Below, piece by piece: positions 1 through 6,230 of a DNA stretch of 6,856 nt (position 1 is its first letter; each line of letters begins with the position of its first letter). A program made the translations under genes and the position numbers. The notes under the pieces were generated by a model. The model did no database searches, had not been told where the DNA came from, and worked only from the letters and a program-made list of their open reading frames with translations. This stretch comes from an uncultured Bacilli bacterium (GTDB lineage: Bacteria; Bacillota_I; Bacilli_A; RF39; UBA660), in contig CAKOOW010000053.1 of NCBI GenBank assembly GCA_934098445.1, positions 1-6,856 on the forward strand, in the 5' to 3' direction.

Positions 1-2
1 TA

Positions 3-878
3 CCAATTAGGATTGCTGAGATTGCTAATGACTTTAGATATGAAGCTAGTGGAGCGGTATGTGGTATTGAAAGAACTAGAGCCTTTACCCAAAATGATTC
101 CCATATCTTCTGTCGTCCAGATCAAATTGAATCTGAAGTTAAAGGTGTAATTGATTTAATCTTAGACGTTTATAAAGATTTTGGCTTTAAAGATTTTAAA
201 TTTAGATTATCCCTAAGAGATACAAAGAATGTTGATAAGTATTTTGGAAATGATGAATTATGGGAAAAGAGTGAGAATGCCCTAAGAACGATTTTAAAGA
301 ATACGGGTCATGAATATTATGAGGCGGAAGGTGAAGCAGCCTTCTATGGACCAAAGATTGATGTTCAAGTAAGAAGTGCGATTGGGCATGATGAAACTTT
401 ATCAACGGTTCAATTAGATTATCAATTACCAGAAAGATTTGAACTAGAATATATTAATGAAGATAATGAAAAAGTAAGACCTGTTGTTATTCATAGAGCT
501 ATTTTAGGTTCTTTAGATAGATTTATCGCCTTTTTACTTGAAGAGACTAAGGGATATCTACCATTATGGCTTGCTCCTCATCAAGTAAATATTATTCCTG
601 TTAATAATAATTATCATTTAGAATATGCTAAAGAAGTAGAAGCACTATTAAGAAAGAATGGTATTAGAGTTAGTCTTGATGATCGAGAAGAAAAAGTAGG
701 ATATAAGATGAGAGAAGCTATTATGAGTAAAAATCCTTATATCCTAGTACTTGGAGATAATGAGACTAAGGATAGAACGGTAACTTATAGAACTAGTCAA
801 AGTGAAGAGAAAGTTACTATTACTTTAGATGAGTTTGTAAGTAAAGTTAAAGAAGAAATAGAGAATAAGACTAGATAG
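3..878 (+). CDS. thrS: Threonyl-tRNA synthetase, C-terminal 291 residues (5' end outside window)
   Basis: Cytoplasmic class II aminoacyl-tRNA synthetase that charges tRNA-Thr with threonine using ATP. The frame is open from the left edge, and bases 1-2 belong to the preceding codon. The visible part begins at class II motif 2 (FRYE at partial residues 11-14, then GIERTRAFTQNDSHIF). Motif 3 is HRAILGSLDRF at 164-174, with the ATP-binding Arg173. His34 and His164 correspond to two of the three zinc ligands that recognise threonine in E. coli ThrRS (His385, His511); the third, a Cys, lies upstream. The anticodon-binding domain runs from about 186 to 288 (LAPHQVNIIPV, DDREEKVGYKMREA). The missing half should hold the TGS and editing domains and motif 1. 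It ends at TAG and is followed by its own terminator, so parE is probably a separate transcript. Nearly all arginines are AGA. ProRS and HisRS share this fold but not this motif set. Confidence 0.96.
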   Translation, partial: PIRIAEIANDFRYEASGAVCGIERTRAFTQNDSHIFCRPDQIESEVKGVIDLILDVYKDFGFKDFKFRLSLRDTKNVDKYFGNDELWEKSENALRTILKNTGHEYYEAEGEAAFYGPKIDVQVRSAIGHDETLSTVQLDYQLPERFELEYINEDNEKVRPVVIHRAILGSLDRFIAFLLEETKGYLPLWLAPHQVNIIPVNNNYHLEYAKEVEALLRKNGIRVSLDDREEKVGYKMREAIMSKNPYILVLGDNETKDRTVTYRTSQSEEKVTITLDEFVSKVKEEIENKTR

Positions 879-881
879 TTA

Positions 882-918
882 GAAGAGAATGATTCTTTAT
901 GAGAATTGTTCTTTTTTT
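882..918 (+). terminator. Rho-independent terminator of thrS
   Basis: An 11-bp stem pairs 886-896 (AGAATGATTCT) with 902-912 (AGAATTGTTCT), including two adjacent G-U wobbles, around a 5-base loop TTATG. A run of seven T follows at 912-918, and the A/G-rich bases 882-885 can extend pairing into it. It lies four bases after the thrS stop. The stem is AT-rich, so efficiency may be moderate. Confidence 0.72.
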
Positions 919-944
919 GATTGAGATTATTTAGCTCTGATAAT
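917..944 (+). promoter_or_regulatory. Candidate sigma-A promoter for parE-parC
   Basis: A -35-like TTGATT (917-922) and a -10-like GATAAT (939-944) are separated by 16 bases. They match the consensus at 4 of 6 and 5 of 6 positions. Transcription would begin near 951 and give a leader of about 140 bases before the parE ATG. The -35 overlaps the end of the thrS terminator T-run. In DNA this AT-rich such matches also arise by chance, so support is moderate. Confidence 0.42.
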
Positions 945-959
945 ACCTATATAAGGTAT
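943..959. repeat. 17-bp inverted repeat, possible operator at the parE start region
   Basis: Perfect 6-base arms ATACCT (943-948) and AGGTAT (954-959) flank ATATA. The repeat overlaps the last bases of the candidate -10 and the predicted start of transcription. That is a usual place for a repressor site, though it could also act as a small RNA hairpin. No regulator family is recognisable from it. Confidence 0.4.
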
Positions 960-1011
960 GGTTATAAGTATTAATATATAAGTTAAGAAATGGGGATTGT
1001 TCTGGGGAATA

Positions 1012-1092
1012 ATGGCTTTTTTTTGGATGATTTTTGCCTTTAAGAGCTTTCAAAAATCTAAAAATTATGTTAATCTAGTAAGAGGTGATTAA
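1012..1092 (+). CDS. Possible small hydrophobic leader peptide upstream of parE (26 aa, uncertain)
   Basis: A short frame begins at ATG 1012 after GGGGA (1004-1008) and ends at TAA 1090-1092, one base before the parE ATG and inside the parE ribosome binding region. The frame is open from 982, and read from there it has a membrane-helix pattern: basic KK, then about 17 hydrophobic residues (WGLFWGIMAFFWMIFAF), then a basic tail (KSFQKSK). From ATG 1012 only about ten hydrophobic residues remain. A TTG at 997 would give 31 residues but has no good ribosome binding site. An ATG at 958 is in the same frame but is separated by TAA at 979-981, so this could also be the remnant of a longer gene. The stop/start arrangement would allow translational coupling to parE. 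I do not recognise a family; it may be a chance frame in T-rich DNA. Confidence 0.28.
   Translation: MAFFWMIFAFKSFQKSKNYVNLVRGD
1082..1089 (+). promoter_or_regulatory. Ribosome binding site that fixes the parE start at ATG 1094
   Basis: GAGGTGAT is an eight-base match to the complement of the 16S rRNA 3' end, with four bases between it and ATG 1094. A GTG at 1085 is in frame with parE but lies within this site and has no site of its own. ATG 1094 is therefore the start, giving the usual ParE N-terminus (MVKYDESSIKILEGLEAVRK). Confidence 0.85.
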
Positions 1093-1093
1093 A

Positions 1094-3001
1094 ATGGTAA
1101 AATATGATGAATCAAGCATCAAGATTTTAGAAGGCCTAGAGGCTGTAAGAAAAAGACCGGGTATGTATATAGGCTCAACTGATAAAAGAGGATTACATCA
1201 TTTAGTCTGGGAGATTGTTGATAATGCTATCGATGAAGCTATCAATGGTTATGGGGATTATGTTAAAATATCTTTAAATAAAGATGGCTCAATTACAGTA
1301 AGCGACCGTGGTCGTGGGGTCCCAATTGGGATGCATGAATCAGGGAAATCTACTCCGGAAGTTATTTATACCGTATTACATGCTGGTGGTAAATTTAGTG
1401 AAGCTGGTTATAAAGTGTCTGGTGGGTTGCACGGCGTTGGTGCTTCTGTTGTTAATGCCTTATCCAAAAGAATGGATGTTACTATCTATCGTGATGGGGT
1501 TATTTCTAATATTCGCTTTAAAGATGGGGGAAAATTAGATGTACCTCTACATACAATAGGAAGTACTAATAAAACAGGTACAACTGTTACTTTCTTACCT
1601 GATGAGGAGATATTTAAATCGACACAATTTTCTTTTACAACTATTGCCGAAAGAATGCAGGAATCAGCTTTTTTACTTAGTGGAATAACTATTGAAGTTG
1701 TTGATGAAGTGGATAATAAAGATGTTAAGTATCATTATGAGAATGGCTTAGTATCATTTATTGATTATATGAATGAGAATAAGACACCTTTACATAAAGT
1801 CATTAATTTTAAAGGAATGAAGAATGGGATTGAAGTAGATGTGGCTATGCAATATACTTCATCTTATCAAGAAGAAATTTTATCGTTTGTTAATAATGTT
1901 AAGACAGGTGATGGTGGTTCTCATGAAGTGGGGTTTAAGACGGCTATTACGAAAGTATTTAATGACTATGCGAAACAGAATAATATTTTTAAGGGAAAAG
2001 ATAGTGTCTTAGATGGTAGTGATGTTAGAGAAGGTTTAACAGCTGTTATTAACTTAAAGATTCCGGAAGAATTATTACAATTTGAAGGACAGACTAAGGG
2101 AAAATTAGGGACGCCGGAGGCAAGAGTGGCTACTAATGATGTGGTTTATGAGAATTTACAATTCTTTTTAGAAGAGAATAAAGAGATTGCTCTTACAATA
2201 TTAGAGAAAGCTCAGAAGAGTAAGGTTGCCAGAGAAGCGGCTAGAAAAGCCAGAGAAGAAGCAAGAAATGGTAAGAAAAATAGTAAACAGGAGAAAAATT
2301 TATCGGGTAAATTAGCACCTGCTCAGAGTAAGAATCCTAAGATTAATGAATTGTTCTTAGTTGAGGGAGATTCCGCCGGGGGTTCAGCTAAAGGGGGAAG
2401 AGACCGTAAATTTCAAGCTATTTTACCGTTAAGAGGTAAAGTTTTAAATACGGCGAAAGCTAGTATGGATGATATTTATAAGAATGAAGAAATTAATACC
2501 CTTATTTATACCATTGGAGCTGGAGTGGGAGCTAACTTTGATGCTAGTGAATCTAATTATGATAAAGTAATTATTATGACGGATGCTGATGTTGATGGGG
2601 CGCATATTCAAATTCTACTTTTAACATTCTTTTATCATTATATGCGAGGACTTATTGAAGCTGGTAAACTTTATATCGCTCTTCCTCCTTTATATAAATT
2701 AGACTATGGGAAGAATAAACAAATCTATGCTTATAGTGATGATGAGTTAAATGAAATTAAGAATAATAATACAGGTAAGTATACAATTCAAAGATATAAG
2801 GGTTTAGGTGAAATGAATCCGGAACAACTTTGGGAGACTACTATGAACCCAGCGACGAGAACTTTAATTAGAGTTAATATTAATGATGCGGCCTTAGCTC
2901 AAAAACGAGTAGAAGTTTTAATGGGAGATAAGGTTGAACCAAGAAAAGAGTGGATTGATGAAAATGTGGAATTCACTTTAGAAGACGATTATAGAGGGTG
3001 A
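1094..3001 (+). CDS. parE: DNA topoisomerase IV subunit B (ParE/GrlB)
   Basis: ATPase subunit of topoisomerase IV, which with ParC unlinks replicated chromosomes and removes positive supercoils. At 635 residues it has the family's usual length. The GHKL ATPase domain shows Glu40 (general base) and Asn44 in WEIVDNAIDEA, the ATP-lid loop GGLHGVGASVVNAL at 110-123, and the transducer lysine in QTKGK (Lys335). The TOPRIM domain shows EGDSAGG with Glu424 and the metal-binding acids Asp497/Asp499/Asp501 in TDADVDGAH. The C-terminal part has QRYKGLGEMNPEQLWETTMNP from about 566. It is called ParE rather than GyrB because of RNGKK before LSGKLAPAQSKNP, TIGAGVGANF, the ending MGDKVEPRKEW, and a ParC-type partner. 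The stop TGA overlaps the parC ribosome binding site (GGTGAT, 2997-3002), and only four bases separate the genes, so they should be co-transcribed and translationally coupled. Confidence 0.95.
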   Translation: MVKYDESSIKILEGLEAVRKRPGMYIGSTDKRGLHHLVWEIVDNAIDEAINGYGDYVKISLNKDGSITVSDRGRGVPIGMHESGKSTPEVIYTVLHAGGKFSEAGYKVSGGLHGVGASVVNALSKRMDVTIYRDGVISNIRFKDGGKLDVPLHTIGSTNKTGTTVTFLPDEEIFKSTQFSFTTIAERMQESAFLLSGITIEVVDEVDNKDVKYHYENGLVSFIDYMNENKTPLHKVINFKGMKNGIEVDVAMQYTSSYQEEILSFVNNVKTGDGGSHEVGFKTAITKVFNDYAKQNNIFKGKDSVLDGSDVREGLTAVINLKIPEELLQFEGQTKGKLGTPEARVATNDVVYENLQFFLEENKEIALTILEKAQKSKVAREAARKAREEARNGKKNSKQEKNLSGKLAPAQSKNPKINELFLVEGDSAGGSAKGGRDRKFQAILPLRGKVLNTAKASMDDIYKNEEINTLIYTIGAGVGANFDASESNYDKVIIMTDADVDGAHIQILLLTFFYHYMRGLIEAGKLYIALPPLYKLDYGKNKQIYAYSDDELNEIKNNNTGKYTIQRYKGLGEMNPEQLWETTMNPATRTLIRVNINDAALAQKRVEVLMGDKVEPRKEWIDENVEFTLEDDYRG

Positions 3002-3005
3002 TTAT

Positions 3006-5549
3006 ATGCAAAATGAAACAGTAAAGAAAATTCAAGAGTATGCTTTAGAAGAAATAATGGGTCTTCGATTTGGGGCTTATGCGAAAGAGATTATTCAAGA
3101 TCGTGCGATTCCTGATGTTCGTGATGGTTTAAAACCCGTTCAAAGAAGAATTTTATATGATATGTATATCAATCATAATGATGCGCTTCATCCTTTTATG
3201 AAGTGCGCGAAGACTGTTGGCGATGTTTTAGGTAAATTCCATCCTCATGGCGATTCTTCCGTTTATGATGCGATGGTGCGTATGTCGCAGTGGTGGAAAC
3301 AATCTGTTCCTTTAATTGATATTCATGGTAATAATGGTTCGATTGATGGGGATGGTCCCGCAGCTTACCGTTATACCGAAGCTAGACTTTCCAAAGTGGC
3401 TAATGAACTTTTAAAAGATTTAGATAAGGGTACAGTGGAATGGGCACCAAATTTCGATGATACGTTACTGGAACCAACGGTGTTACCAGCTAAATTTCCG
3501 GCTCTTTTAGTTAATGGGACTAATGGTATTTCAGCTGGTTATGCCACTAATATTCCGCCTCATAACTTAGGGGAAATAATTGATGCTACCATCAAAAGAA
3601 TTGACAGTCCTAATTGTCGTTTAGAGACTATTTTAGATATTGTTAAAGGACCAGATTTTCCAACCGGTGGTATTTGTATGGGGAAAAATGGGATAATTGA
3701 TGCCTTCTCTACGGGTCGGGGACGGGTTATTGTTCGCAGTAAATATGAGATAGTTAAGAATAAAGGCAAAGAACAAATTATTATTACGGAGATTCCTTTT
3801 GAAGTTAATAAAGCGATGATGGTAGCCAAGATTGATGCTATTCGGATTGATAAAAAAATTGATGGGATTGCTGAAGTTCGTGATGAAACTGACCGTACGG
3901 GTATTCGCATTGCTATTGACTTAAAAGCTAATGCAAATAGTGATTTGATTATTAATTATTTACTTAAAAATACCGATTTACAAGTATCTTATAATTATAA
4001 TATGGTAGCCATTGTTAATAAACGGCCAATGACTTTAGGAATCTTACCTTTACTTGATGCTTATATTGCTCATCAAAAAGAGGTTATTACGAGACGTAGT
4101 AAATTTGATTTAGAAGCTTATAAGAAGAGATTAAATATTGTTGATGGTTTCTTAAAGATGATGGATATTTTAGATGCTGTCATTAAGACTATTCGGGCTT
4201 CGAAGAATAAGACGGATGCTAAGGATAACTTAGTTAAAGAGTTTGGTTTTAATAATGAACAAGCGGAAGCAATTGTTGTATTACAATTATATCGTTTAAC
4301 TAATACTGATGTTTTAGCATTACAAGAAGAACATGATAATCTAGTTAAATATATCCAAGCTTTAGAGCTTATTTTAAGTAATGAAGAAAAGCTAAGAGAA
4401 GTCATGAAGTATGAATTAAAGAAGATAAAAAAAGATTATCCAACCCCAAGAAAAACGGAGATAGTTGATGAAATTGTCGATATTAAGTTAGATACAACGG
4501 ATTTAATTACAAAAGAAAATGTTATGGTAGCCTTATCTAATGAAGGGTATATTAAGAGAGTTTCGATGAAGAGTTATACTTCAAGTAATGGGGATGAGAC
4601 TACTTTAAAACCGGGAGATTATTTAAAATATCTTTTTGAAGTATCAACTTTAGATAACTTAGTTATATTTACAAATTTAGGGCAATATCTATATGTCCCT
4701 GTGCATACTATTTATGAGGGTAAATGGAAAGAACTAGGTAAACATATTAATAACTTAGTGACAGGTTTAGCAGAATCAGAATATATAGTAGGAGCTTTCA
4801 TCTTAAAGAATCCTGAAGAAAAGATTACTTTTGTAACAAAGAATGGTTTGGTTAAACAATCAATACTAAATGATTTTGTAGTATCTCGTTATTCGAAAGC
4901 GATGTTAGCTTTCAAATTAAAAGATGATGATGAAGTTATTAGTGTTAATCTTTCAACGTCAAGAACGATTCTTATAAGTGCTTCTGGGTACTATGTTAAT
5001 ATTGATACAGAAGAGATTCCAGTTGTGGGACCTCGGGCATCAGGAGTCAAGGGGATGAATCTTAAAGATGATTATCTAGTAGCAGGTCTATCCTTAGAGA
5101 CGCAAGAATATTTAAGTATTTTCACTAATAATAAGACGGCTAAGAGAATTAAAGTATCTGATTTAGAGAGACATAATCGAGCTAAGAAGGGTAGTACTTT
5201 AATTAAGAAAGTAAAATCTTTTGATTATAAGATTATTAAAGTCTTACTTACTAATGGGAAAGACTTATTATTCTTAAAGAGTGATAGTGAAATCACCGAG
5301 ATAAAGAATACTGATATTTCTATCTTAGACTTAAAGTCTACGGGGGGGACTATTAGTAAGTATAAAATAGATGATGTTTTTATGAGTACAGTTAGAGAAA
5401 GTAGTCTAAAGAAGAAAGAATCCAAAGAGGAAGAGAATCTGGAAGATAATTCTTTAGAGAAAGAGAATTTAAAGGAAGAAGAAACATCTAAAGATGAAGA
5501 GACTAATCAAGAAGAACAGTTAGATTTCTTTGAGGAGTTTAAAATCTAG
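3006..5549 (+). CDS. parC: DNA topoisomerase IV subunit A (ParC/GrlA) with extended acidic C-terminal tail
   Basis: DNA-cleaving subunit of topoisomerase IV; with ParE it forms the A2B2 enzyme that decatenates sister chromosomes. The winged-helix/tower core (about 20-490) contains VRDGLKPVQRRIL (38-50), HPHGDSSVYD (79-88), and catalytic Tyr123 preceded by Arg122 in RYTEARL. Ile175 in GISAGYAT is the expected DNA-intercalating residue. Quinolone-target positions are Ser84 and Asp88, usual in sensitive enzymes. The beta-propeller domain (about 490-790) lacks the GyrA box QRRGGKG. It carries ParC-like KWKELGKHINN around Trp574 and RASGVKGMNL at 677-686. HGNNGSIDGDGPAAYRYTEAR also fits ParC better than GyrA. 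At 847 residues it is somewhat longer than the usual 800-820, because residues 797-847 form a charged tail (20 acidic, 9 basic) ending QLDFFEEFKI. Arginine codons are mostly CGN in the first half but AGA later. Confidence 0.95.
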   Translation: MQNETVKKIQEYALEEIMGLRFGAYAKEIIQDRAIPDVRDGLKPVQRRILYDMYINHNDALHPFMKCAKTVGDVLGKFHPHGDSSVYDAMVRMSQWWKQSVPLIDIHGNNGSIDGDGPAAYRYTEARLSKVANELLKDLDKGTVEWAPNFDDTLLEPTVLPAKFPALLVNGTNGISAGYATNIPPHNLGEIIDATIKRIDSPNCRLETILDIVKGPDFPTGGICMGKNGIIDAFSTGRGRVIVRSKYEIVKNKGKEQIIITEIPFEVNKAMMVAKIDAIRIDKKIDGIAEVRDETDRTGIRIAIDLKANANSDLIINYLLKNTDLQVSYNYNMVAIVNKRPMTLGILPLLDAYIAHQKEVITRRSKFDLEAYKKRLNIVDGFLKMMDILDAVIKTIRASKNKTDAKDNLVKEFGFNNEQAEAIVVLQLYRLTNTDVLALQEEHDNLVKYIQALELILSNEEKLREVMKYELKKIKKDYPTPRKTEIVDEIVDIKLDTTDLITKENVMVALSNEGYIKRVSMKSYTSSNGDETTLKPGDYLKYLFEVSTLDNLVIFTNLGQYLYVPVHTIYEGKWKELGKHINNLVTGLAESEYIVGAFILKNPEEKITFVTKNGLVKQSILNDFVVSRYSKAMLAFKLKDDDEVISVNLSTSRTILISASGYYVNIDTEEIPVVGPRASGVKGMNLKDDYLVAGLSLETQEYLSIFTNNKTAKRIKVSDLERHNRAKKGSTLIKKVKSFDYKIIKVLLTNGKDLLFLKSDSEITEIKNTDISILDLKSTGGTISKYKIDDVFMSTVRESSLKKKESKEEENLEDNSLEKENLKEEETSKDEETNQEEQLDFFEEFKI

Positions 5550-5559
5550 GAAATAAAAT
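5530..5559 (+). promoter_or_regulatory. Candidate promoter for the YlbD-like gene, overlapping the parC 3' end
   Basis: TTGAGG (5530-5535) and TAAAAT (5554-5559) are separated by 18 bases and match the -35 and -10 consensus at 4 and 5 of 6 positions. The predicted start, near 5566, is at the inner end of the 5' arm of the following hairpin. Such a transcript would lack that arm and leave the downstream ribosome binding site free. The match is modest for AT-rich DNA. Confidence 0.33.
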
Positions 5560-5597
5560 CACTTACGGAAGAATAAAATCTAGTAGGTGATTTTTTT
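5555..5597 (+). terminator. Terminator-like hairpin after parC that carries the next gene's ribosome binding site
   Basis: Bases 5555-5566 (AAAATCACTTAC) pair with 5583-5594 (GTAGGTGATTTT). This gives 12 pairs with one wobble, around a 16-base loop. The T-run spans 5591-5597 and directly abuts ATG 5598. The 3' arm contains AGGTGAT (5585-5591), a strong Shine-Dalgarno six bases before that ATG. The hairpin therefore has the form of a parC terminator and, in read-through RNA, would hide the ribosome binding site. AAAATCTAG occurs at 5541-5549 and again at 5575-5583. Confidence 0.62.
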
Positions 5598-5954
5598 ATG
5601 GATAAAAAAGAAGCTTTTAAAGAATTTTTAAGAAAATATCCCCAGATTACGGAATATTTAAAGAATAATAAAGATTCTTCAATACAGAAACTTTTTGAGA
5701 TATATGATATCTATGGAGAAGATAAAAAGGCTTGGAGTCCGTATCTTTCTAGTACGAAGAGTACTACAGATTATAATGGTCTTAAAGACTTAGTTAAGAA
5801 TATAGATATAGATAGTCTACAAGAACATATTAAGACGGCTCAGAAGGCTTTAGGTTTCATAGAGGAATTAACGACTAAAGGTGCTAGTAATGTTAGTAGT
5901 ATTCCTAAGGGACCCAAGAGTCCGAGACCATTAGATAAGTTCTTTGGAGATTAA
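5598..5954 (+). CDS. YlbD-like small protein (118 aa)
   Basis: A 118-residue soluble, highly charged protein with no signal peptide or membrane segment. It resembles the YlbD family of Bacilli, described as a putative spore coat protein. The pattern is an N-terminal F..FL.KYP helix (7-15), a central GEDKKAWSPY motif (40-49), a helical stretch with IDSLQEHIKTAQKALGFIEEL (71-91), and a Pro/Lys-rich end PRPLDKFFGD. The assignment rests on recalled family pattern, and is strengthened because the next gene resembles YlbE, which neighbours YlbD in Bacillus subtilis. The start is ATG 5598, with AGGTGAT six bases upstream inside a hairpin. Its role is not established even in well-studied relatives; a coat function would require a spore-former, which this window cannot show. 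Confidence 0.6.
   Translation: MDKKEAFKEFLRKYPQITEYLKNNKDSSIQKLFEIYDIYGEDKKAWSPYLSSTKSTTDYNGLKDLVKNIDIDSLQEHIKTAQKALGFIEELTTKGASNVSSIPKGPKSPRPLDKFFGD
5946..5949 (+). promoter_or_regulatory. Ribosome binding site that fixes the YlbE-like start at ATG 5956
   Basis: GGAG lies in the last codons of the YlbD-like gene, six bases before ATG 5956. The frame could also begin at TTG 5944, but no ribosome binding site is placed for it. The ATG follows the upstream TAA (5952-5954) by one base. Confidence 0.65.
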
Positions 5955-5955
5955 G

Positions 5956-6177
5956 ATGGAATTAGAGCTGCAATATAAGATTAAAAATACAAAGAATTAT
6001 TATAACTATTTGAAAGAGAATTCTTATTATATTAAAAGACTTAATAGAAATTCAAAAGAATTTAGTAGTTTTGATAATTTTGTTAAAGATAAGTATGGTC
6101 TAAGAGTTAGTGATAAGATTAGTAAGACTATTGATAATATAGATTTAATTAATACGTTGTTAAAAGCTATTAAATAG
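5956..6177 (+). CDS. YlbE-like small protein (73 aa)
   Basis: A 73-residue cytoplasmic-looking protein with no signal peptide. It matches the general pattern of the YlbE-like family of Bacilli: an N-terminal helix, then YNYLKENSYYIKRLNRN (roughly residues 16-32, corresponding to the family's LR..P.WYR.LSR.P), then F..F....KDKYGL and a C-terminal helix ending LINTLLKAIK. The family usually has a Trp-Tyr pair where this protein has Tyr-Tyr. Length is close to the usual 75-80. It starts one base after the stop of the YlbD-like gene with its ribosome binding site inside that gene, so the two are translationally coupled and probably act together. The family's function is unknown. The family call is from memory of its pattern and gains support from the neighbour. 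Confidence 0.62.
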   Translation: MELELQYKIKNTKNYYNYLKENSYYIKRLNRNSKEFSSFDNFVKDKYGLRVSDKISKTIDNIDLINTLLKAIK

Positions 6178-6178
6178 A

Positions 6179-6207
6179 TTGACTTTTAAGGAATAATTAT
6201 CTATTAT
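6179..6207 (+). promoter_or_regulatory. Sigma-A-type promoter for the right-end coiled-coil gene
   Basis: TTGACT (6179-6184) and TATTAT (6202-6207) each match the consensus at 5 of 6 positions and are separated by exactly 17 bases. It begins two bases after the YlbE-like stop. Predicted initiation is near 6214, giving a short leader of about 17 bases that contains AAAGAGG before ATG 6231. This is the best promoter match in the window. Confidence 0.68.
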
Positions 6208-6230
6208 ATTGGTACTAAAGAGGAATAAAT

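Noticed and set aside
996..1024. Attenuator-like element: 7-bp hairpin (996-1002 with 1007-1013) followed by eight T at 1017-1024
   Set aside because: The stem is short and AT-rich with a wobble and is separated from the T-run by three bases. The T-run is equally explained by Phe codons of the small frame.
990..1043. 17-residue frame starting at ATG 990 in the parE leader
   Set aside because: It has no ribosome binding site, overlaps the more protein-like frame ending at 1092, and encodes no recognisable leader pattern.
1029..1058. 8-bp inverted repeat GATTTTTG/CAAAAATC in the parE leader
   Set aside because: It is nearly all A-T pairs with a 14-base loop, expected by chance in this composition, and no regulatory partner structure is visible.
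1085..1093. GTG start nine bases upstream for parE
   Set aside because: The GTG lies inside the GAGGTGAT ribosome binding site that serves ATG 1094, and it has no site of its own.
2999..3001. TGA read as tryptophan (Mycoplasma code)
   Set aside because: All tryptophans seen are TGG, and the TGA falls where ParE proteins normally end, immediately before a well-placed parC start.
3560..3910. 116-residue frame on the minus strand, with similar minus-strand frames at 202-405, 4118-4405 and 5225-5425 and a plus-strand frame at 1308-1538
   Set aside because: All lie inside thrS, parE or parC in other frames, have no recognisable protein, and their composition is what shadows of conserved genes give.
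1094..5549. Calling the pair gyrB-gyrA instead of parE-parC
   Set aside because: The A subunit lacks the QRRGGKG GyrA box and has ParC-type IHGNNGSIDGDGPAA and KWKELGKHINN. The B subunit has ParE-type RNGKK, TIGAGVGANF and MGDKVEPRKEW. The head-to-tail B-A order four bases apart is also typical of parEC in Bacilli.
5944..5955. TTG start for the YlbE-like gene, overlapping the YlbD-like gene
   Set aside because: ATG 5956 has GGAG at a six-base spacing; the TTG overlaps that site and lacks its own.
6192..6206. ATAAT/ATTAT hairpin after the YlbE-like gene as a terminator
   Set aside because: It has five A-T pairs only and no T-run; the bases are better explained as part of the promoter spacer and -10 element.
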